DNA from: Brevundimonas guildfordensis
GTDB lineage: Bacteria; Pseudomonadota; Alphaproteobacteria; Caulobacterales; Caulobacteraceae
Assembly: GCF_014836405.1 (NCBI RefSeq)
Contig: NZ_JACSQU010000001.1
Location: 1,488,001 to 1,552,000 of the forward strand
DNA: 64,000 bases
Direction: 5' to 3'
The notes under the pieces were generated by a model. The model searched no databases. It saw only the letters and a program-made list of their open reading frames with translations, and had not been told where the DNA came from. Positions 16,142 to 25,150 of this stretch are shown piece after piece; the stretch's first letter is position 1; every line of letters begins with the position of its first letter. The translations under genes and the position numbers were made by a program.

Positions 16142-18529
16142 TTGCAGGGCATAGAGCGGCGCAGCTATGGGCCGGGCCGCAGGGCCACGGACGGGCAAGG
16201 GCGGCGTTCCGCGCCTTGGACCCGCATCCTGGCGCTCGCGGTCGCCTTGGCGCTTGCCGCCTATGCGCTCCTCGTGCTCCGCGAGGCGGACCGACCGCGC
16301 CGCGAAGCCGAAGCCGCCCGCATCGAAGCCCTCAGCCTTGAAGCCCGCCTCGCCGCTTCGCAGGTCGAGGCCCAGGCCAACCGCGCCGCCCTGGCCTTGC
16401 GCGCCGGAGCGCGCACCCTGGCCCAGACGCCCGGCCAGCCCGCCACCGCTCTTGATCACGCGCGCAGTCTGGCCCCCGAGGCCGCCTTCATGATCCTGGA
16501 TCCGCAGGGTCGCATCCTGGCCGCCAGCGGCCCGCGTCTTGCCGCCCCCGTCGCCGCCATCGCCGCCGTCCAGCTGGGCGAGGACGGCATGACCCAGAGC
16601 CTCACGACCAGCGACGGCGCGGTCCTGCTGGCGCGCACGCCCCTGCCTGAGCTCAAGGCCAGCCTGAAGGACGTCGCCTTGTCGGTCATGCCCGCAGGCC
16701 AAACCCCGGCCGAGCCCGGCCGAGCCGTCAAGGGGCCGGACGGTCAGGCGCGCTCAGCGGCGGTCGCGCCCATAGGCGACACCGGGCTTGCCGTTGTGGC
16801 CGGCCTGCCCCGCGCCCATGGCGTAGCCGCGTGGCTGGAAGACGCCTGGATGCTGGCCGGGCCCCTGCTGCTGATGGTGTTGATGCTGGCCGTCATCGCC
16901 GTGCAGAACAGCCGCCAGATGCGCGCCGGTCGTCGCTGGGCCGAGACCGAGCGACGCTTCCGCGTGGCGGTCGAGGCCGCCCGTTGCGGCATTTGGGAAT
17001 GGGACACCAGCCGCGGCGAGATGGTCCTGTCTGACTATATGGCCGCCCTTCTGGAGGTCGAGGAGGGTTCGCGGCTGACCACACAGGCGCTGATCGAGCG
17101 CGTCCATCCCTCCTATCGCGATGTCCTGCATCAGGCCCTGGACGAAGCCGCCGTCAGCGGCGCCTTCGAGGCCGCCTTCCCGATCCCGCTGCGGTCCGGC
17201 GGCGTCCGTTGGATCGATGCGCGCGGCCAGTCGCGCCAGCCGCGCCAAGACGGCGCCTTCGTCAGCCTGATGGGCGTGGCGCTTGACGTCACCGACGCGC
17301 GCCGCACCAAGGCTCAGGCCCAGGCGGCGGAGAGCCGGCTGCGCGACGCGATCGAAAGCGTGTCGGACGCCTTCGTCCTGTTCGACCGACGCGGCAGGCT
17401 GATCCTGTGGAACCAGGGCTTCCAGGACGCCTTCGCCTTTCCGCCCGACGTAGTGCGGCGCGGCGCGCTGAAGGACGAGTTGAACCGCATCGCGGCCGAC
17501 GCCATCAAGTCCGAGCGTCCCTCCGTCGAAGGCCGCCCCGGCGTGCGGGAGGTCGAGCTGAGGGACGGCCGATGGCTGCAGATGGCCGAACGCTTGACCG
17601 GGGATGGCGGGACGGTGGTGATCTGCGCCGACATCACCGTGGTCCGCCGCCAGGAAGCCGAGCGGCGCCGCGCTGCCGATGAGCTAAGCGCCATGGTCGA
17701 GGAGCTTGAGGCCAGTCAGGACAAGCTGTCCTTGCTGGCGCGCAAGTACGAGGTCGCCATGATCCGCGCCGAGGACGCCAACCGCGCAAAGTCCGAGTTT
17801 CTGGCCAATATGAGCCACGAGTTGCGCACGCCGCTGAACGCCATCAACGGCTTCTCGGAGATCATGGCCGGCGAGATGTTCGGCCCCCTGGGCGACCAAC
17901 GCTACAAGGGTTATGCCGCCGACATCCACGCCTCGGGCCAGCATCTGCTCAGCCTGATCAACGACATTCTCGACATGGCCAAGATCGAGGCGGGCAAGCT
18001 GACCCTCCATTATGAACCTTTGGCGCTGGACGTGCTGTGCGCCGACGCGGTGCGGCTGATGCGCGGCAAGGCGATGGAGTCCCAGTTGCGGCTGGCCCTG
18101 TCCTGCCCCGACGGACTGCGCGTCGAGGCGGATCAGCGCGGACTGAAACAGGTCCTGCTGAACCTGATTTCGAACGCCGTGAAATTCACGCCCGAGGGCG
18201 GGGCGGTGCGTGTCAGCGTGGTTCAAAAGGACGATGACGCCGTGCGCATCGCCGTCGCCGACACCGGCATCGGCATTTCGGCGGAAGATCTGGCGCGTCT
18301 GGCTCAACCGTTCGAACAGGTCGAAGGCCAGCATTCGAAATCGACGCAGGGCACGGGCCTCGGCCTGGCGCTGACCAAGTCGCTGATCGAGCTGCATCGC
18401 GGCCGAATGACCATCGAAAGCGAGCCGGGGCGCGGCACCACCGTCTGGTTCGACCTGCCCGTCCGCGCGCCAGAGGGCGCGGTGAAGCCGGCGGACGCGC
18501 CCGCTCAGCGGGTTCAGCGGGCCGCCTGA
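16142..18529 (+). CDS. pleC: PleC-like sensor histidine kinase with two PAS domains
   Basis: A 795-aa membrane kinase: cytoplasmic start, TM1 about 27-46, a periplasmic region of about 185 residues, TM2 about 236-255, PAS about 270-385, a second PAS about 398-505, coiled coil, HisKA with H559 in NMSHELRTPLNAINGFSEIM, and HATPase (ADTGIGIS, TGLGLALTKS). The HisKA wording and MFGPLGDQRY match Caulobacter PleC, the DivK kinase/phosphatase of polar development; DivJ differs at these positions. There is no receiver domain. The start is TTG with a perfect AGGAGG 7 bases upstream. Orthology to PleC is likely, not proven. Its 3' end overlaps the opposite gene by 16 bases. Confidence 0.75.
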   Translation: MQGIERRSYGPGRRATDGQGRRSAPWTRILALAVALALAAYALLVLREADRPRREAEAARIEALSLEARLAASQVEAQANRAALALRAGARTLAQTPGQPATALDHARSLAPEAAFMILDPQGRILAASGPRLAAPVAAIAAVQLGEDGMTQSLTTSDGAVLLARTPLPELKASLKDVALSVMPAGQTPAEPGRAVKGPDGQARSAAVAPIGDTGLAVVAGLPRAHGVAAWLEDAWMLAGPLLLMVLMLAVIAVQNSRQMRAGRRWAETERRFRVAVEAARCGIWEWDTSRGEMVLSDYMAALLEVEEGSRLTTQALIERVHPSYRDVLHQALDEAAVSGAFEAAFPIPLRSGGVRWIDARGQSRQPRQDGAFVSLMGVALDVTDARRTKAQAQAAESRLRDAIESVSDAFVLFDRRGRLILWNQGFQDAFAFPPDVVRRGALKDELNRIAADAIKSERPSVEGRPGVREVELRDGRWLQMAERLTGDGGTVVICADITVVRRQEAERRRAADELSAMVEELEASQDKLSLLARKYEVAMIRAEDANRAKSEFLANMSHELRTPLNAINGFSEIMAGEMFGPLGDQRYKGYAADIHASGQHLLSLINDILDMAKIEAGKLTLHYEPLALDVLCADAVRLMRGKAMESQLRLALSCPDGLRVEADQRGLKQVLLNLISNAVKFTPEGGAVRVSVVQKDDDAVRIAVADTGIGISAEDLARLAQPFEQVEGQHSKSTQGTGLGLALTKSLIELHRGRMTIESEPGRGTTVWFDLPVRAPEGAVKPADAPAQRVQRAA

Positions 18530-19044
18530 TCCCCTGACGTCTCTCGCGCCTGTTCCACGACCTTTTTCGCCGCTGCATCGCCCTTGTCGCGGGTCTTCGA
18601 CTTATGGCGAGACAGAATGGGCGCCAGGGCCTTGCGGTTCTCCGGCGACAACCGTCCAAGCGTCTCGACCGCCCCGGCCTCCAGGCGAGCCCGTCCCCGC
18701 ATTTCCGACGCGCGCGACCGTTCCAGAAGAGCGGCGACCGCCACCGCGTCAAAGCGGTCCGAGGCCGTCAGAGCGATGGCTTCGCGCCGCGCGGCGCGGG
18801 CGTCCTCGAAGTCCGGCCGCGCTTCCAAGGCGCTGGCCCGCAGTTCGCCCTTGACCTGATCGCGCACGGCCGCCGGCAAGGCTTCAACCACAGTCCAGAC
18901 GGGTTCGCTGCGGCCAGGCTTGCGGGCCTCGAGCGCCTGCTCCTCCGCCTTGCGCGACAACACCCACGCGGTGCCGCCGCCAACAACGACGAAAATGTTC
19001 AAGGCGACCGAGGCCGCCAGGGCGATCTTGAGACCCTTGTTCAT
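18514..19044 (-). CDS. Periplasmic heavy-metal-sensor-like protein (CnrX/CpxP-type fold)
   Basis: A 176-aa protein with an N-terminal anchor (IALAASVALNIFVVVGGGTA) and an almost all-helical, Arg/Glu-rich periplasmic body. The pattern PAAVRDQVKGELR...ARAARREAIAL...LLERSRASEM is that of the Metal_resist/CnrX-CpxP-like family, which forms a helical hook. No obvious His/Cys metal ligands are seen, so actual metal binding is doubtful. It follows the anti-sigma-like gene by 2 bases and the sigma factor in turn, so it is probably part of an ECF signalling operon. It overlaps the pleC-like gene's end by 16 bases on the opposite strand. Confidence 0.7.
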   Translation of the reverse strand: MNKGLKIALAASVALNIFVVVGGGTAWVLSRKAEEQALEARKPGRSEPVWTVVEALPAAVRDQVKGELRASALEARPDFEDARAARREAIALTASDRFDAVAVAALLERSRASEMRGRARLEAGAVETLGRLSPENRKALAPILSRHKSKTRDKGDAAAKKVVEQARETSGDQAAR

Positions 19045-19046
19045 GC

Positions 19047-19487
19047 TTATCCCCCAAGGCCCGCAGCCAGGATTTCGGCGTCGTCCGTCGCCGTCAGGCT
19101 GGCCTGATATAAGACGGTGTCAGCGCGGATTTCCGCCGTCATCTGGCTGGTAAGAACCATGCCGAAGGCCACGCCAGCGCAGGCTGCGGCGGCCCAGCCC
19201 GCCCCCGACGCCCAGGCGATTGGTCCCCACAGCCGCCGCGTCCGGCCCAGTCGCGCGCCCGCCGCGTCAGCGATGATGCGCTCGCGCAGCACGTGCGAAG
19301 GCGCCGGCCGCGGCGCGGCGTCCAGTAAGGCGTCCAAAACGTCCGCCTCGCCCAGAACCAGCCCCGCGCGGGGATCGGCGGCCAACAGCAGCCGCGCGGC
19401 TTCGCGCTCCGCCTCAGGCCAGCGCCGCAGGTCGGCGCCATAGGCGCCGGCCAGATGCTCAAAGCGTTCAAGATCCATCGTCATCAT
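19047..19487 (-). CDS. Putative anti-sigma factor, single-pass membrane protein
   Basis: A 146-aa protein: soluble N-terminal domain of about 90 residues (LERFEHLAGAYGADLRRWPE), one membrane helix (AWASGAGWAAAACAGVAFGM) and a short periplasmic end. Topology, size and position 9 bases after an ECF sigma gene are those of anti-sigma factors. It has no HxxxCxxC zinc motif, so it is not a ZAS-type protein. The family appears common in alphaproteobacteria but I cannot name it. Anti-sigma activity is inferred from context only. Confidence 0.6.
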   Translation of the reverse strand: MMTMDLERFEHLAGAYGADLRRWPEAEREAARLLLAADPRAGLVLGEADVLDALLDAAPRPAPSHVLRERIIADAAGARLGRTRRLWGPIAWASGAGWAAAACAGVAFGMVLTSQMTAEIRADTVLYQASLTATDDAEILAAGLGG

Positions 19488-19496
19488 CTTCCGCCC

Positions 19497-20072
19497 CTAT
19501 CTCCCCGCCACCTTCACGACGCCCTGCGGCGCGATGTCCGCCAGCGCCGTCCGCAACGCCCGCCGTCCGCGCGACAACAGGCTTTCCAGCGCCTCGACGC
19601 TGATCTCCATCAGGGCGGCGGCCTCGATATTGCCCAGCTCCTGATAGTGACACAGGACGATGGCCTCGCGCTGGCGCGGCGGCAGGCGCGACAGGGCCGC
19701 CTCGACCTGGGCGCCCGTCTCGGCCGCCAGCAAACCCCGATCCGGGGTCGGCCCGTCGTCGATCTGATCGGGCATGACGTCCGTCGCGATCTCGCGGCGG
19801 CGACGCAGCCGGTCGTAACAGAGATTAAGGGCCACGCGATGCAGCCAGGTATCGAAGCGCGCCTGACCGGGCGTCCAGCGCGGCGCCTGTTTCCAGGCTC
19901 TGAGCATCGCCTCCTGAGCCACGTCCTCAGCCTCCGCCGCGTCGCCCAGCATCCGCTGAGCGAGCGACAACATGCGCGGCAGCTTGCGCGCGACCATGGC
20001 CTGAACGGCGGCAGGATCGCCCGCGCCGACGCGCTTCACCAGGTCCTCGTCGGGGTCGGCGGTCTTCGCCAA
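19497..20072 (-). CDS. ECF sigma factor (sigma-70 family)
   Basis: A 191-aa two-domain sigma factor. Region 2 has AEDVAQEAMLRAWKQ and ARFDTWLHRVALNLCYDRLRRRR (residues 48-92); region 4 has LSRLPPRQREAIVLCHYQ and an HTH at NIEAAALMEISVEALESLLSRGRRALR. The linker includes a typical acidic stretch with DQIDDGPTPD. It heads a four-gene set with a putative anti-sigma protein and a metal-sensor-like protein downstream, and an EF-hand protein gene 62 bases upstream on the same strand. The signal is unknown. The group number within ECF classification cannot be set by eye. Confidence 0.9.
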   Translation of the reverse strand: MAKTADPDEDLVKRVGAGDPAAVQAMVARKLPRMLSLAQRMLGDAAEAEDVAQEAMLRAWKQAPRWTPGQARFDTWLHRVALNLCYDRLRRRREIATDVMPDQIDDGPTPDRGLLAAETGAQVEAALSRLPPRQREAIVLCHYQELGNIEAAALMEISVEALESLLSRGRRALRTALADIAPQGVVKVAGR

Positions 20073-20134
20073 TCACGCCTCTTTGCTCGGCTGCAACAAG
20101 GGCGAGCGGTCCAGCCGTCGTCCCCGACATCACC

Positions 20135-20776
20135 TTACTCCGAAACGGGCGCCGAAGGCGACGCCGTCCCCTGCGGGCTCATGGCCGCCGGACGCTGCAT
20201 CCGGCGCATTTCGCGCTTCTGACGCATCTCGGCGCGACCGGCCTCCATGGCGGCGCGGCGCTCTTCGACGCTCAACATCCCGTCGCTGTTCGTATCCATG
20301 CGGGCGAAGCCTTCCGTCGCCTTGCGCTCTACTTCGGCGATGACGATGGGGAAGCCGTCGGCGCCGTCACGCATGGCGCGGTCGCCCATGCGCCCCTGCT
20401 TCATGCCGCCACGCGCATGGCCCCAGCGGCCGGCGCCCATACGGCCTTCACCGCGCGCCTGCTGGCGCGGTGCCTCGAACTCGACGCGGCTGATCGAACC
20501 GTTCTTGTCGGCGTCCAGTCGGTCGAACTGCGCGGCGCGACGTTCGGCCCGGCGGGCTTGAGCATGAGCGCGCATTTCTTCGGCCGTCACCTGGCCGTCC
20601 CCATTGGCGTCGGCGGCCCGCAGTCGCTCGACGCGGCGCTGGACAAAGTCGGCCTGACTGACCGGCTCGGCCATGCGCGTCTGGCGTCCTGTTTCCGGCG
20701 TCGTCTGGGCCACAGCGGCGCCGCCCAGGGTCAGCATGAGGGCGGATACGGCGGCGGCGGCGAATATGGTCTTCAT
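20135..20776 (-). CDS. Periplasmic EF-hand protein
   Basis: A 213-aa exported protein: signal peptide MKTIFAAAAVSALMLTLGGA with cleavage near AVA-QTT. Three canonical calcium loops are visible, DANGDGQVTAEE, DADKNGSISRVE and DTNSDGMLSVEE, each with acidic residues at 1, 3, 5 and 12. The rest is rich in Arg, Ala, Met and Gln, and a Gly/Arg/Met stretch lies between loops 2 and 3. Probably a calcium-binding periplasmic protein. ATG 20776 has AGGAG 8 bases upstream. It sits before the ECF sigma gene on the same strand and may belong to its regulon. Confidence 0.85.
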   Translation of the reverse strand: MKTIFAAAAVSALMLTLGGAAVAQTTPETGRQTRMAEPVSQADFVQRRVERLRAADANGDGQVTAEEMRAHAQARRAERRAAQFDRLDADKNGSISRVEFEAPRQQARGEGRMGAGRWGHARGGMKQGRMGDRAMRDGADGFPIVIAEVERKATEGFARMDTNSDGMLSVEERRAAMEAGRAEMRQKREMRRMQRPAAMSPQGTASPSAPVSE

Positions 20777-20843
20777 CTCGATGATCTCCTGGGGCGAAGT
20801 CGCCCCGAAAGCATCCCTGTCGAGAGATAGAACGGAGGTCGGA

Positions 20844-23729
20844 TCAGTTTCCGTCGCTGATCGGCGGCAGAACCGCATCAAACGCCCGCCGCGCGTCCAG
20901 CCGCAGGTCGATCAGACGCGCCTTCAGCGTGTCGAAATCAGGCGCGCCGGCCGCTGCGGCGAGGCGCTGCTGAAAGCCTGACGGCTCCTGATCGGGGTCG
21001 TTTTTATCTTCGAAAGCGCAGGCGGTCAGTTGCGACAGTTGCTGGTGGATGCGCCAGCTGTCGGCCAGCACGCGGTCATCCTTCAGCGCCTCCAGCGTGG
21101 AGACCGTAAGGGGCCGGCCCGCCGCCGCCGCCATCAGCTGGCGGTATTGGCCGACGAACTCGGCGTCCACCTGAGCCCCCGCCGACAGCTTCAGATCCCA
21201 GAACCCCTTGGGCGCCCGTTCGCGCTCCATCAGATCGCGCATGGCCCGCACTTCGCGCGCGGTTTGCACCGCATCCCTCGGCCGCCGCAAGGCCTCGTCC
21301 AGCGCCGCCGTGACCTCGGCGCCGAAGCCGTCGTCGCTGGCCCACACCACCCGCGCCCGGGTCAGCGCCATGAACTCCCAGGTATCGGCTTCGTCGGCGT
21401 AGTAGGCGCGCAGGGTCTCAAGCCGCACCGACACCGGCCCCTTCGAACCCGTCGGCCGCAGACGCATGTCGACCTCATACAGGCCTCCCTCGGCAGTGTG
21501 GGCCGACAGGGCGGCGATGAACCGCTGGGTGAAGCGGCCGTAGAAGGTCTCGGCGCTCCAGCCGCGCCCGGCGGATGCGGCCTCAAGCGGCGCCGCATAG
21601 ACGGTCATCAGGTCCAGATCCGAACTGGCCGACATCTCGCGTGAGCCCGCCTTGCCGAGGGCGACGACTGCGACCGCCCCGTCCAGCGCCCCGCCCATGC
21701 GTTCGGCCTCCTTCAAGGCCGCCGGCGCCAGCGCCCGCATACAGGCGTCGGCCAGATCGGTGTTAGCGCGCCCAGCCTCTTCCGGACCCGCGCGGCCCGT
21801 GATGGTGTGCATGCCGATGCGGAAGACCTGCTCGCGATGCTGGCGGCGCACGACGTTCATCGCCTCCTCGAAATCGGTCGCGGCGGCGGCCTCCGCCAGA
21901 AGCTGGCTGACGATGCCCGAGTCGGCGTCCAGATCCGTCAGGAAGCGCGCGTCCAGCACGCCGTCCAGCGCCTGCGGCCGCCGCCCCAGCATCCGCGCCA
22001 GCCGCGGCGCGAAGGCCATCACCTCGACCACCAGGTCGAACAGCTTGGGCTGGTTCAGGAACAGGGCCTGCACCTGCACCCCGGCGCTGAGCCCGGCAAA
22101 GAAGACGGCGAACCGACGAAAGGCCGCGTCCGGGGCCCCCGTCTTGGCCACCGCCGTCAGCAGTTGCGGCGCCAGCCGGGTGAACAGTTCGCGCCCCCGC
22201 GCCGTGCGCGTCGCCTGAATGCGGCCGTGGTGCCAGCTGCGGATGGTGTCGGACACGCTGGCGGGCTCGGAAAAGCCCATGCGGGCCAGCGTCTCCAGCG
22301 TGCCGGGGTCGTTCTCCACCCCGGTGAAGACGAGGCTGCCATAGGGAGAGGACAGGTCTTCGCCGCCCTCGAACAGTTCGCCATAGCGGGCGTTGACCCG
22401 CACCAGCAGGCGCTCGATCTCGGCGTCGAAGGTCGCCAGATCACCCTGCCCCGCCAAGGCCGCCACATCGGCGCGGCGTTCGGGATCAACGGGCAGGAGG
22501 TGCGTCTGCTCGTCCGCCAGCATCTGCGCCCGATGCTCCAGCGCCCGCAGCTCGATATAGGCGGCGCGCAGTTCGTCGCGCGCCTCGGGCGCCACATGGC
22601 CCGCCTTGGTCAGCGCGTCCAACGCCTCCAGTGTGCGCGGCGAGCGCAAGGCGCGGTCGCGACCGCCCAGTATCAGTTGCTGGGTCTGGACATAGAATTC
22701 GATCTCGCGGATGCCGCCGCGACCCAGCTTCAGATTGGCGCCCGCCGCCTCCAGGCCCTCGCCGGTCTTGTGGACGTGGATCTGTTTCTTGATCGACTGA
22801 ATGTCGAGCACCGCCTGATAATCCAGACTGCGGCGCCAGATGTAAGGGACCAACGCCTTCAGGAAGTCGGCGCCCTCGGCCGCATCGCCCGCGCAGACGC
22901 GGGCCTTGATGAAGGCTGCCCGCTCCCAGTTCTGGCCGACGGATTCATAGTAGGCCAGCGCCATCGGCGCCGCGACTACGGGCGGGGTCGAGGACGGGTC
23001 GGGCCGCAGCCGCAGATCGACCCTGAAGACGTAACCGTCGGCCGTCCGTTCAGCCAACAGAGCCGTCAGCCCCTGCGCCAGGCGATTGATGAAGCCCTGC
23101 ATCTCGACGCCCTCGGACAGGGCGGTCTCCAGGACCTCCGGCTCGTAGAAGAGCGACAGATCGATGTCCGAGGAGTAGTTCAGCTCGAACGCGCCGCCCT
23201 TGCCCATGGCCAGGACGAACAGGCCGGGAACCGGCCCGCGCGGATCGTCGGGGGCGGAGATCAGCCGCCCGCGCCTGCGCCAGTCGTCGGCCGTGATCCG
23301 TAGCGCCGCACGCGCCGCGGCATCGGCGAAGCGCGACAGGGCGCCGGTCACCTGATCCAGATTCCAGACGCCGCCCAAATCGCACAGGGCCGTGAGCAGA
23401 TGCAGTTCCGCCTTCAGCCAGCGCAGCGGCGCCTTGGCCTCGTCCGGCGAGCCGCTCAGGGCGTCCGTGGCCGCCAGAATTTCTCCCAGGCGCGGCTCGG
23501 GCTCGCTTTCCAGCGTTCGCCGCAGATGGTCCGGCCAGCGCCGCGCCAGACCGGCCAGGTAGGGCGAGGCGGCGAAGACCGGCAGCAGGGCGCCCCACGC
23601 CGCATCCAGCGTTGCGCGCCAGCCCTCGGCGTCCGCCGCCTCGATCACCCGCTCATACAGGCGTCGGGCGGCCTCGCCATCGCGAACGGGGCCGCAGGGC
23701 TGCAACCGCGTCGCCAGCCCTTGGCTCAC
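20844..23729 (-). CDS. glnE: Bifunctional glutamine synthetase adenylyltransferase/deadenylylase
   Basis: A 961-aa enzyme that adds and removes AMP on glutamine synthetase in response to PII. It has two nucleotidyltransferase domains: the N-terminal deadenylylase with GKGGAFELNYSSDIDLSLFY (about residues 172-191) and the C-terminal adenylyltransferase with GKAGSREMSASSDLDLMTVY (about 693-712), each followed by a helical domain. The length equals that of E. coli GlnE (946). The GTG start overlaps the stop of the kinase gene upstream (GTGA), showing translational coupling. It is the last gene of the degP-regulator-kinase-glnE set. Confidence 0.97.
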   Translation of the reverse strand: MSQGLATRLQPCGPVRDGEAARRLYERVIEAADAEGWRATLDAAWGALLPVFAASPYLAGLARRWPDHLRRTLESEPEPRLGEILAATDALSGSPDEAKAPLRWLKAELHLLTALCDLGGVWNLDQVTGALSRFADAAARAALRITADDWRRRGRLISAPDDPRGPVPGLFVLAMGKGGAFELNYSSDIDLSLFYEPEVLETALSEGVEMQGFINRLAQGLTALLAERTADGYVFRVDLRLRPDPSSTPPVVAAPMALAYYESVGQNWERAAFIKARVCAGDAAEGADFLKALVPYIWRRSLDYQAVLDIQSIKKQIHVHKTGEGLEAAGANLKLGRGGIREIEFYVQTQQLILGGRDRALRSPRTLEALDALTKAGHVAPEARDELRAAYIELRALEHRAQMLADEQTHLLPVDPERRADVAALAGQGDLATFDAEIERLLVRVNARYGELFEGGEDLSSPYGSLVFTGVENDPGTLETLARMGFSEPASVSDTIRSWHHGRIQATRTARGRELFTRLAPQLLTAVAKTGAPDAAFRRFAVFFAGLSAGVQVQALFLNQPKLFDLVVEVMAFAPRLARMLGRRPQALDGVLDARFLTDLDADSGIVSQLLAEAAAATDFEEAMNVVRRQHREQVFRIGMHTITGRAGPEEAGRANTDLADACMRALAPAALKEAERMGGALDGAVAVVALGKAGSREMSASSDLDLMTVYAAPLEAASAGRGWSAETFYGRFTQRFIAALSAHTAEGGLYEVDMRLRPTGSKGPVSVRLETLRAYYADEADTWEFMALTRARVVWASDDGFGAEVTAALDEALRRPRDAVQTAREVRAMRDLMERERAPKGFWDLKLSAGAQVDAEFVGQYRQLMAAAAGRPLTVSTLEALKDDRVLADSWRIHQQLSQLTACAFEDKNDPDQEPSGFQQRLAAAAGAPDFDTLKARLIDLRLDARRAFDAVLPPISDGN

Positions 23730-25141
23730 GCCTCGGCCTCGGGCGCGCGCGTCGCGGCCGGCAGGATCAGGGCCACGCGCAGGCCCGGCCCGCGCCCGTC
23801 GAAGACCCCCGGCCCCTCGTCCAGCTGGATGCGGCCGCCGTGCGCCTCGGCCACCGCCGTGACCAGCGACAGGCCCAGGCCCGAGCCCGGCTCGGTGCGG
23901 CTGTTGTCCAGCCGCACGAAGCGCTGCAGCACCCGCTCGCGGTCGCCGTCGGGCACGCCCGGCCCGTTGTCGGTGACCGAGAACTCCACGTCGCCCGACG
24001 AGCGCCGCCGCGCGCGGAACATCACCGCCCCGCCCTCGGGCGTGTATTTGATCGCGTTGTCGATCAGATTGGCCAGGGCCTGGGCCAGGAAGGGCTGGTT
24101 GCCATCGATCATCAGCCCCTTCTCGATCTCGGCGGCGAACTCCAGCCCCTTGTCCTCGCCCGCCGGTTCGTAAAGCTCGGCCATGTCGGCGGCCAGGTCG
24201 GCGGCGTCGAACACCTTGGGCTCAGGCGAACCGCCCGCCTGCAGCCGGGCGATGGCCAGGACGGTGTTGAAGGTCTTCAGCAAGGCGTCCGCCTCGTCCA
24301 GGGCGACGCCCAGGGCCTCGACGCCCGACGTCCGCCCCGCCTCGGCGTCGATCAGGGCGACCTCCATCTTGGCCTTCATCCGGTTCAGCGGCGTGCGCAG
24401 GTCGTGGGCGATGGCGTCGCCGGCATGGCGGATCGAGGCCATGGAGCCTTCCAGCCGGTCCAGCATGCCGTTCAGGCCCTCGGCCAGTTCGTCCAGTTCG
24501 TCGCCGGAATGACGGATCGGGGCGCGGGCCTTCAGGTCCCCCTCCTGCACCGCCGTGACCACGCGGTTCAGGCCGGCCATCGCCCGCTCGACGCCCCGGC
24601 TGATCCACAGCCCCCCGCCGACGCCGAGCACCAGCACCATGACCATCGCCCCCCACAAAGCCTGGGTCAGCCGGGCGAGATAGGCCTCGATGTCGCCGAT
24701 GTCCTCGCCCACGAACAGGTGTTCGCCGCCCGATAGCGGGGTGTTGACGCCGATCGACTGACGGCGCCGGACGCGGCCGTCCTCATCCGTATCCGTCAGA
24801 CGGAAGCTTTCCCACTGACCCGGCTGCACCCCGTCGGGCACGTCGGTGATGTTGGCCGTGATGATGCGGCCTTCGGCGTCCTTGAAGACATAGAGGTAGG
24901 GCCCGTTGCGGATCGCCCGTTCGACCAAAGCCTGATTCAAGGCGTCGCGGCCGCGCGTGCGATAGATAGCGGTCAGGCTATCGACCTCTCCCTGCACGCT
25001 CGCCTCAGCCCGCGTCCGCGCCTCGGACGCCGAGGCGAAATAGACATAGGCCAGCACCGCGCTCGCCGTCGCCACGAACAGCGCCAGAAACAGCAGCGTC
25101 AGCCGAAAGGGCGTGCGCCGAAAGAGCGAGGGGAGTTTCAT
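23726..25141 (-). CDS. HAMP-domain sensor histidine kinase
   Basis: A 471-aa EnvZ/CpxA-type kinase: TM1 about 12-36, periplasmic sensor of about 135 residues, TM2 about 163-182, HAMP (SRGVERAMAGLNRVVTAVQE), HisKA with the phosphorylated His in AIAHDLRTPLNRMK, and HATPase (TDNGPGVPDGD, GSGLGLSLVTAVAEAHGG). It follows the response regulator gene by 9 bases and overlaps glnE by 4. In rhizobia the gene pair at this place before glnE is known to me as feuP/feuQ; orthology is plausible but untested. Signal unknown; membrane or osmotic stress is a reasonable guess. Confidence 0.85.
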   Translation of the reverse strand: MKLPSLFRRTPFRLTLLFLALFVATASAVLAYVYFASASEARTRAEASVQGEVDSLTAIYRTRGRDALNQALVERAIRNGPYLYVFKDAEGRIITANITDVPDGVQPGQWESFRLTDTDEDGRVRRRQSIGVNTPLSGGEHLFVGEDIGDIEAYLARLTQALWGAMVMVLVLGVGGGLWISRGVERAMAGLNRVVTAVQEGDLKARAPIRHSGDELDELAEGLNGMLDRLEGSMASIRHAGDAIAHDLRTPLNRMKAKMEVALIDAEAGRTSGVEALGVALDEADALLKTFNTVLAIARLQAGGSPEPKVFDAADLAADMAELYEPAGEDKGLEFAAEIEKGLMIDGNQPFLAQALANLIDNAIKYTPEGGAVMFRARRRSSGDVEFSVTDNGPGVPDGDRERVLQRFVRLDNSRTEPGSGLGLSLVTAVAEAHGGRIQLDEGPGVFDGRGPGLRVALILPAATRAPEAEA

Positions 25142-25150
25142 GCCGGAGCC

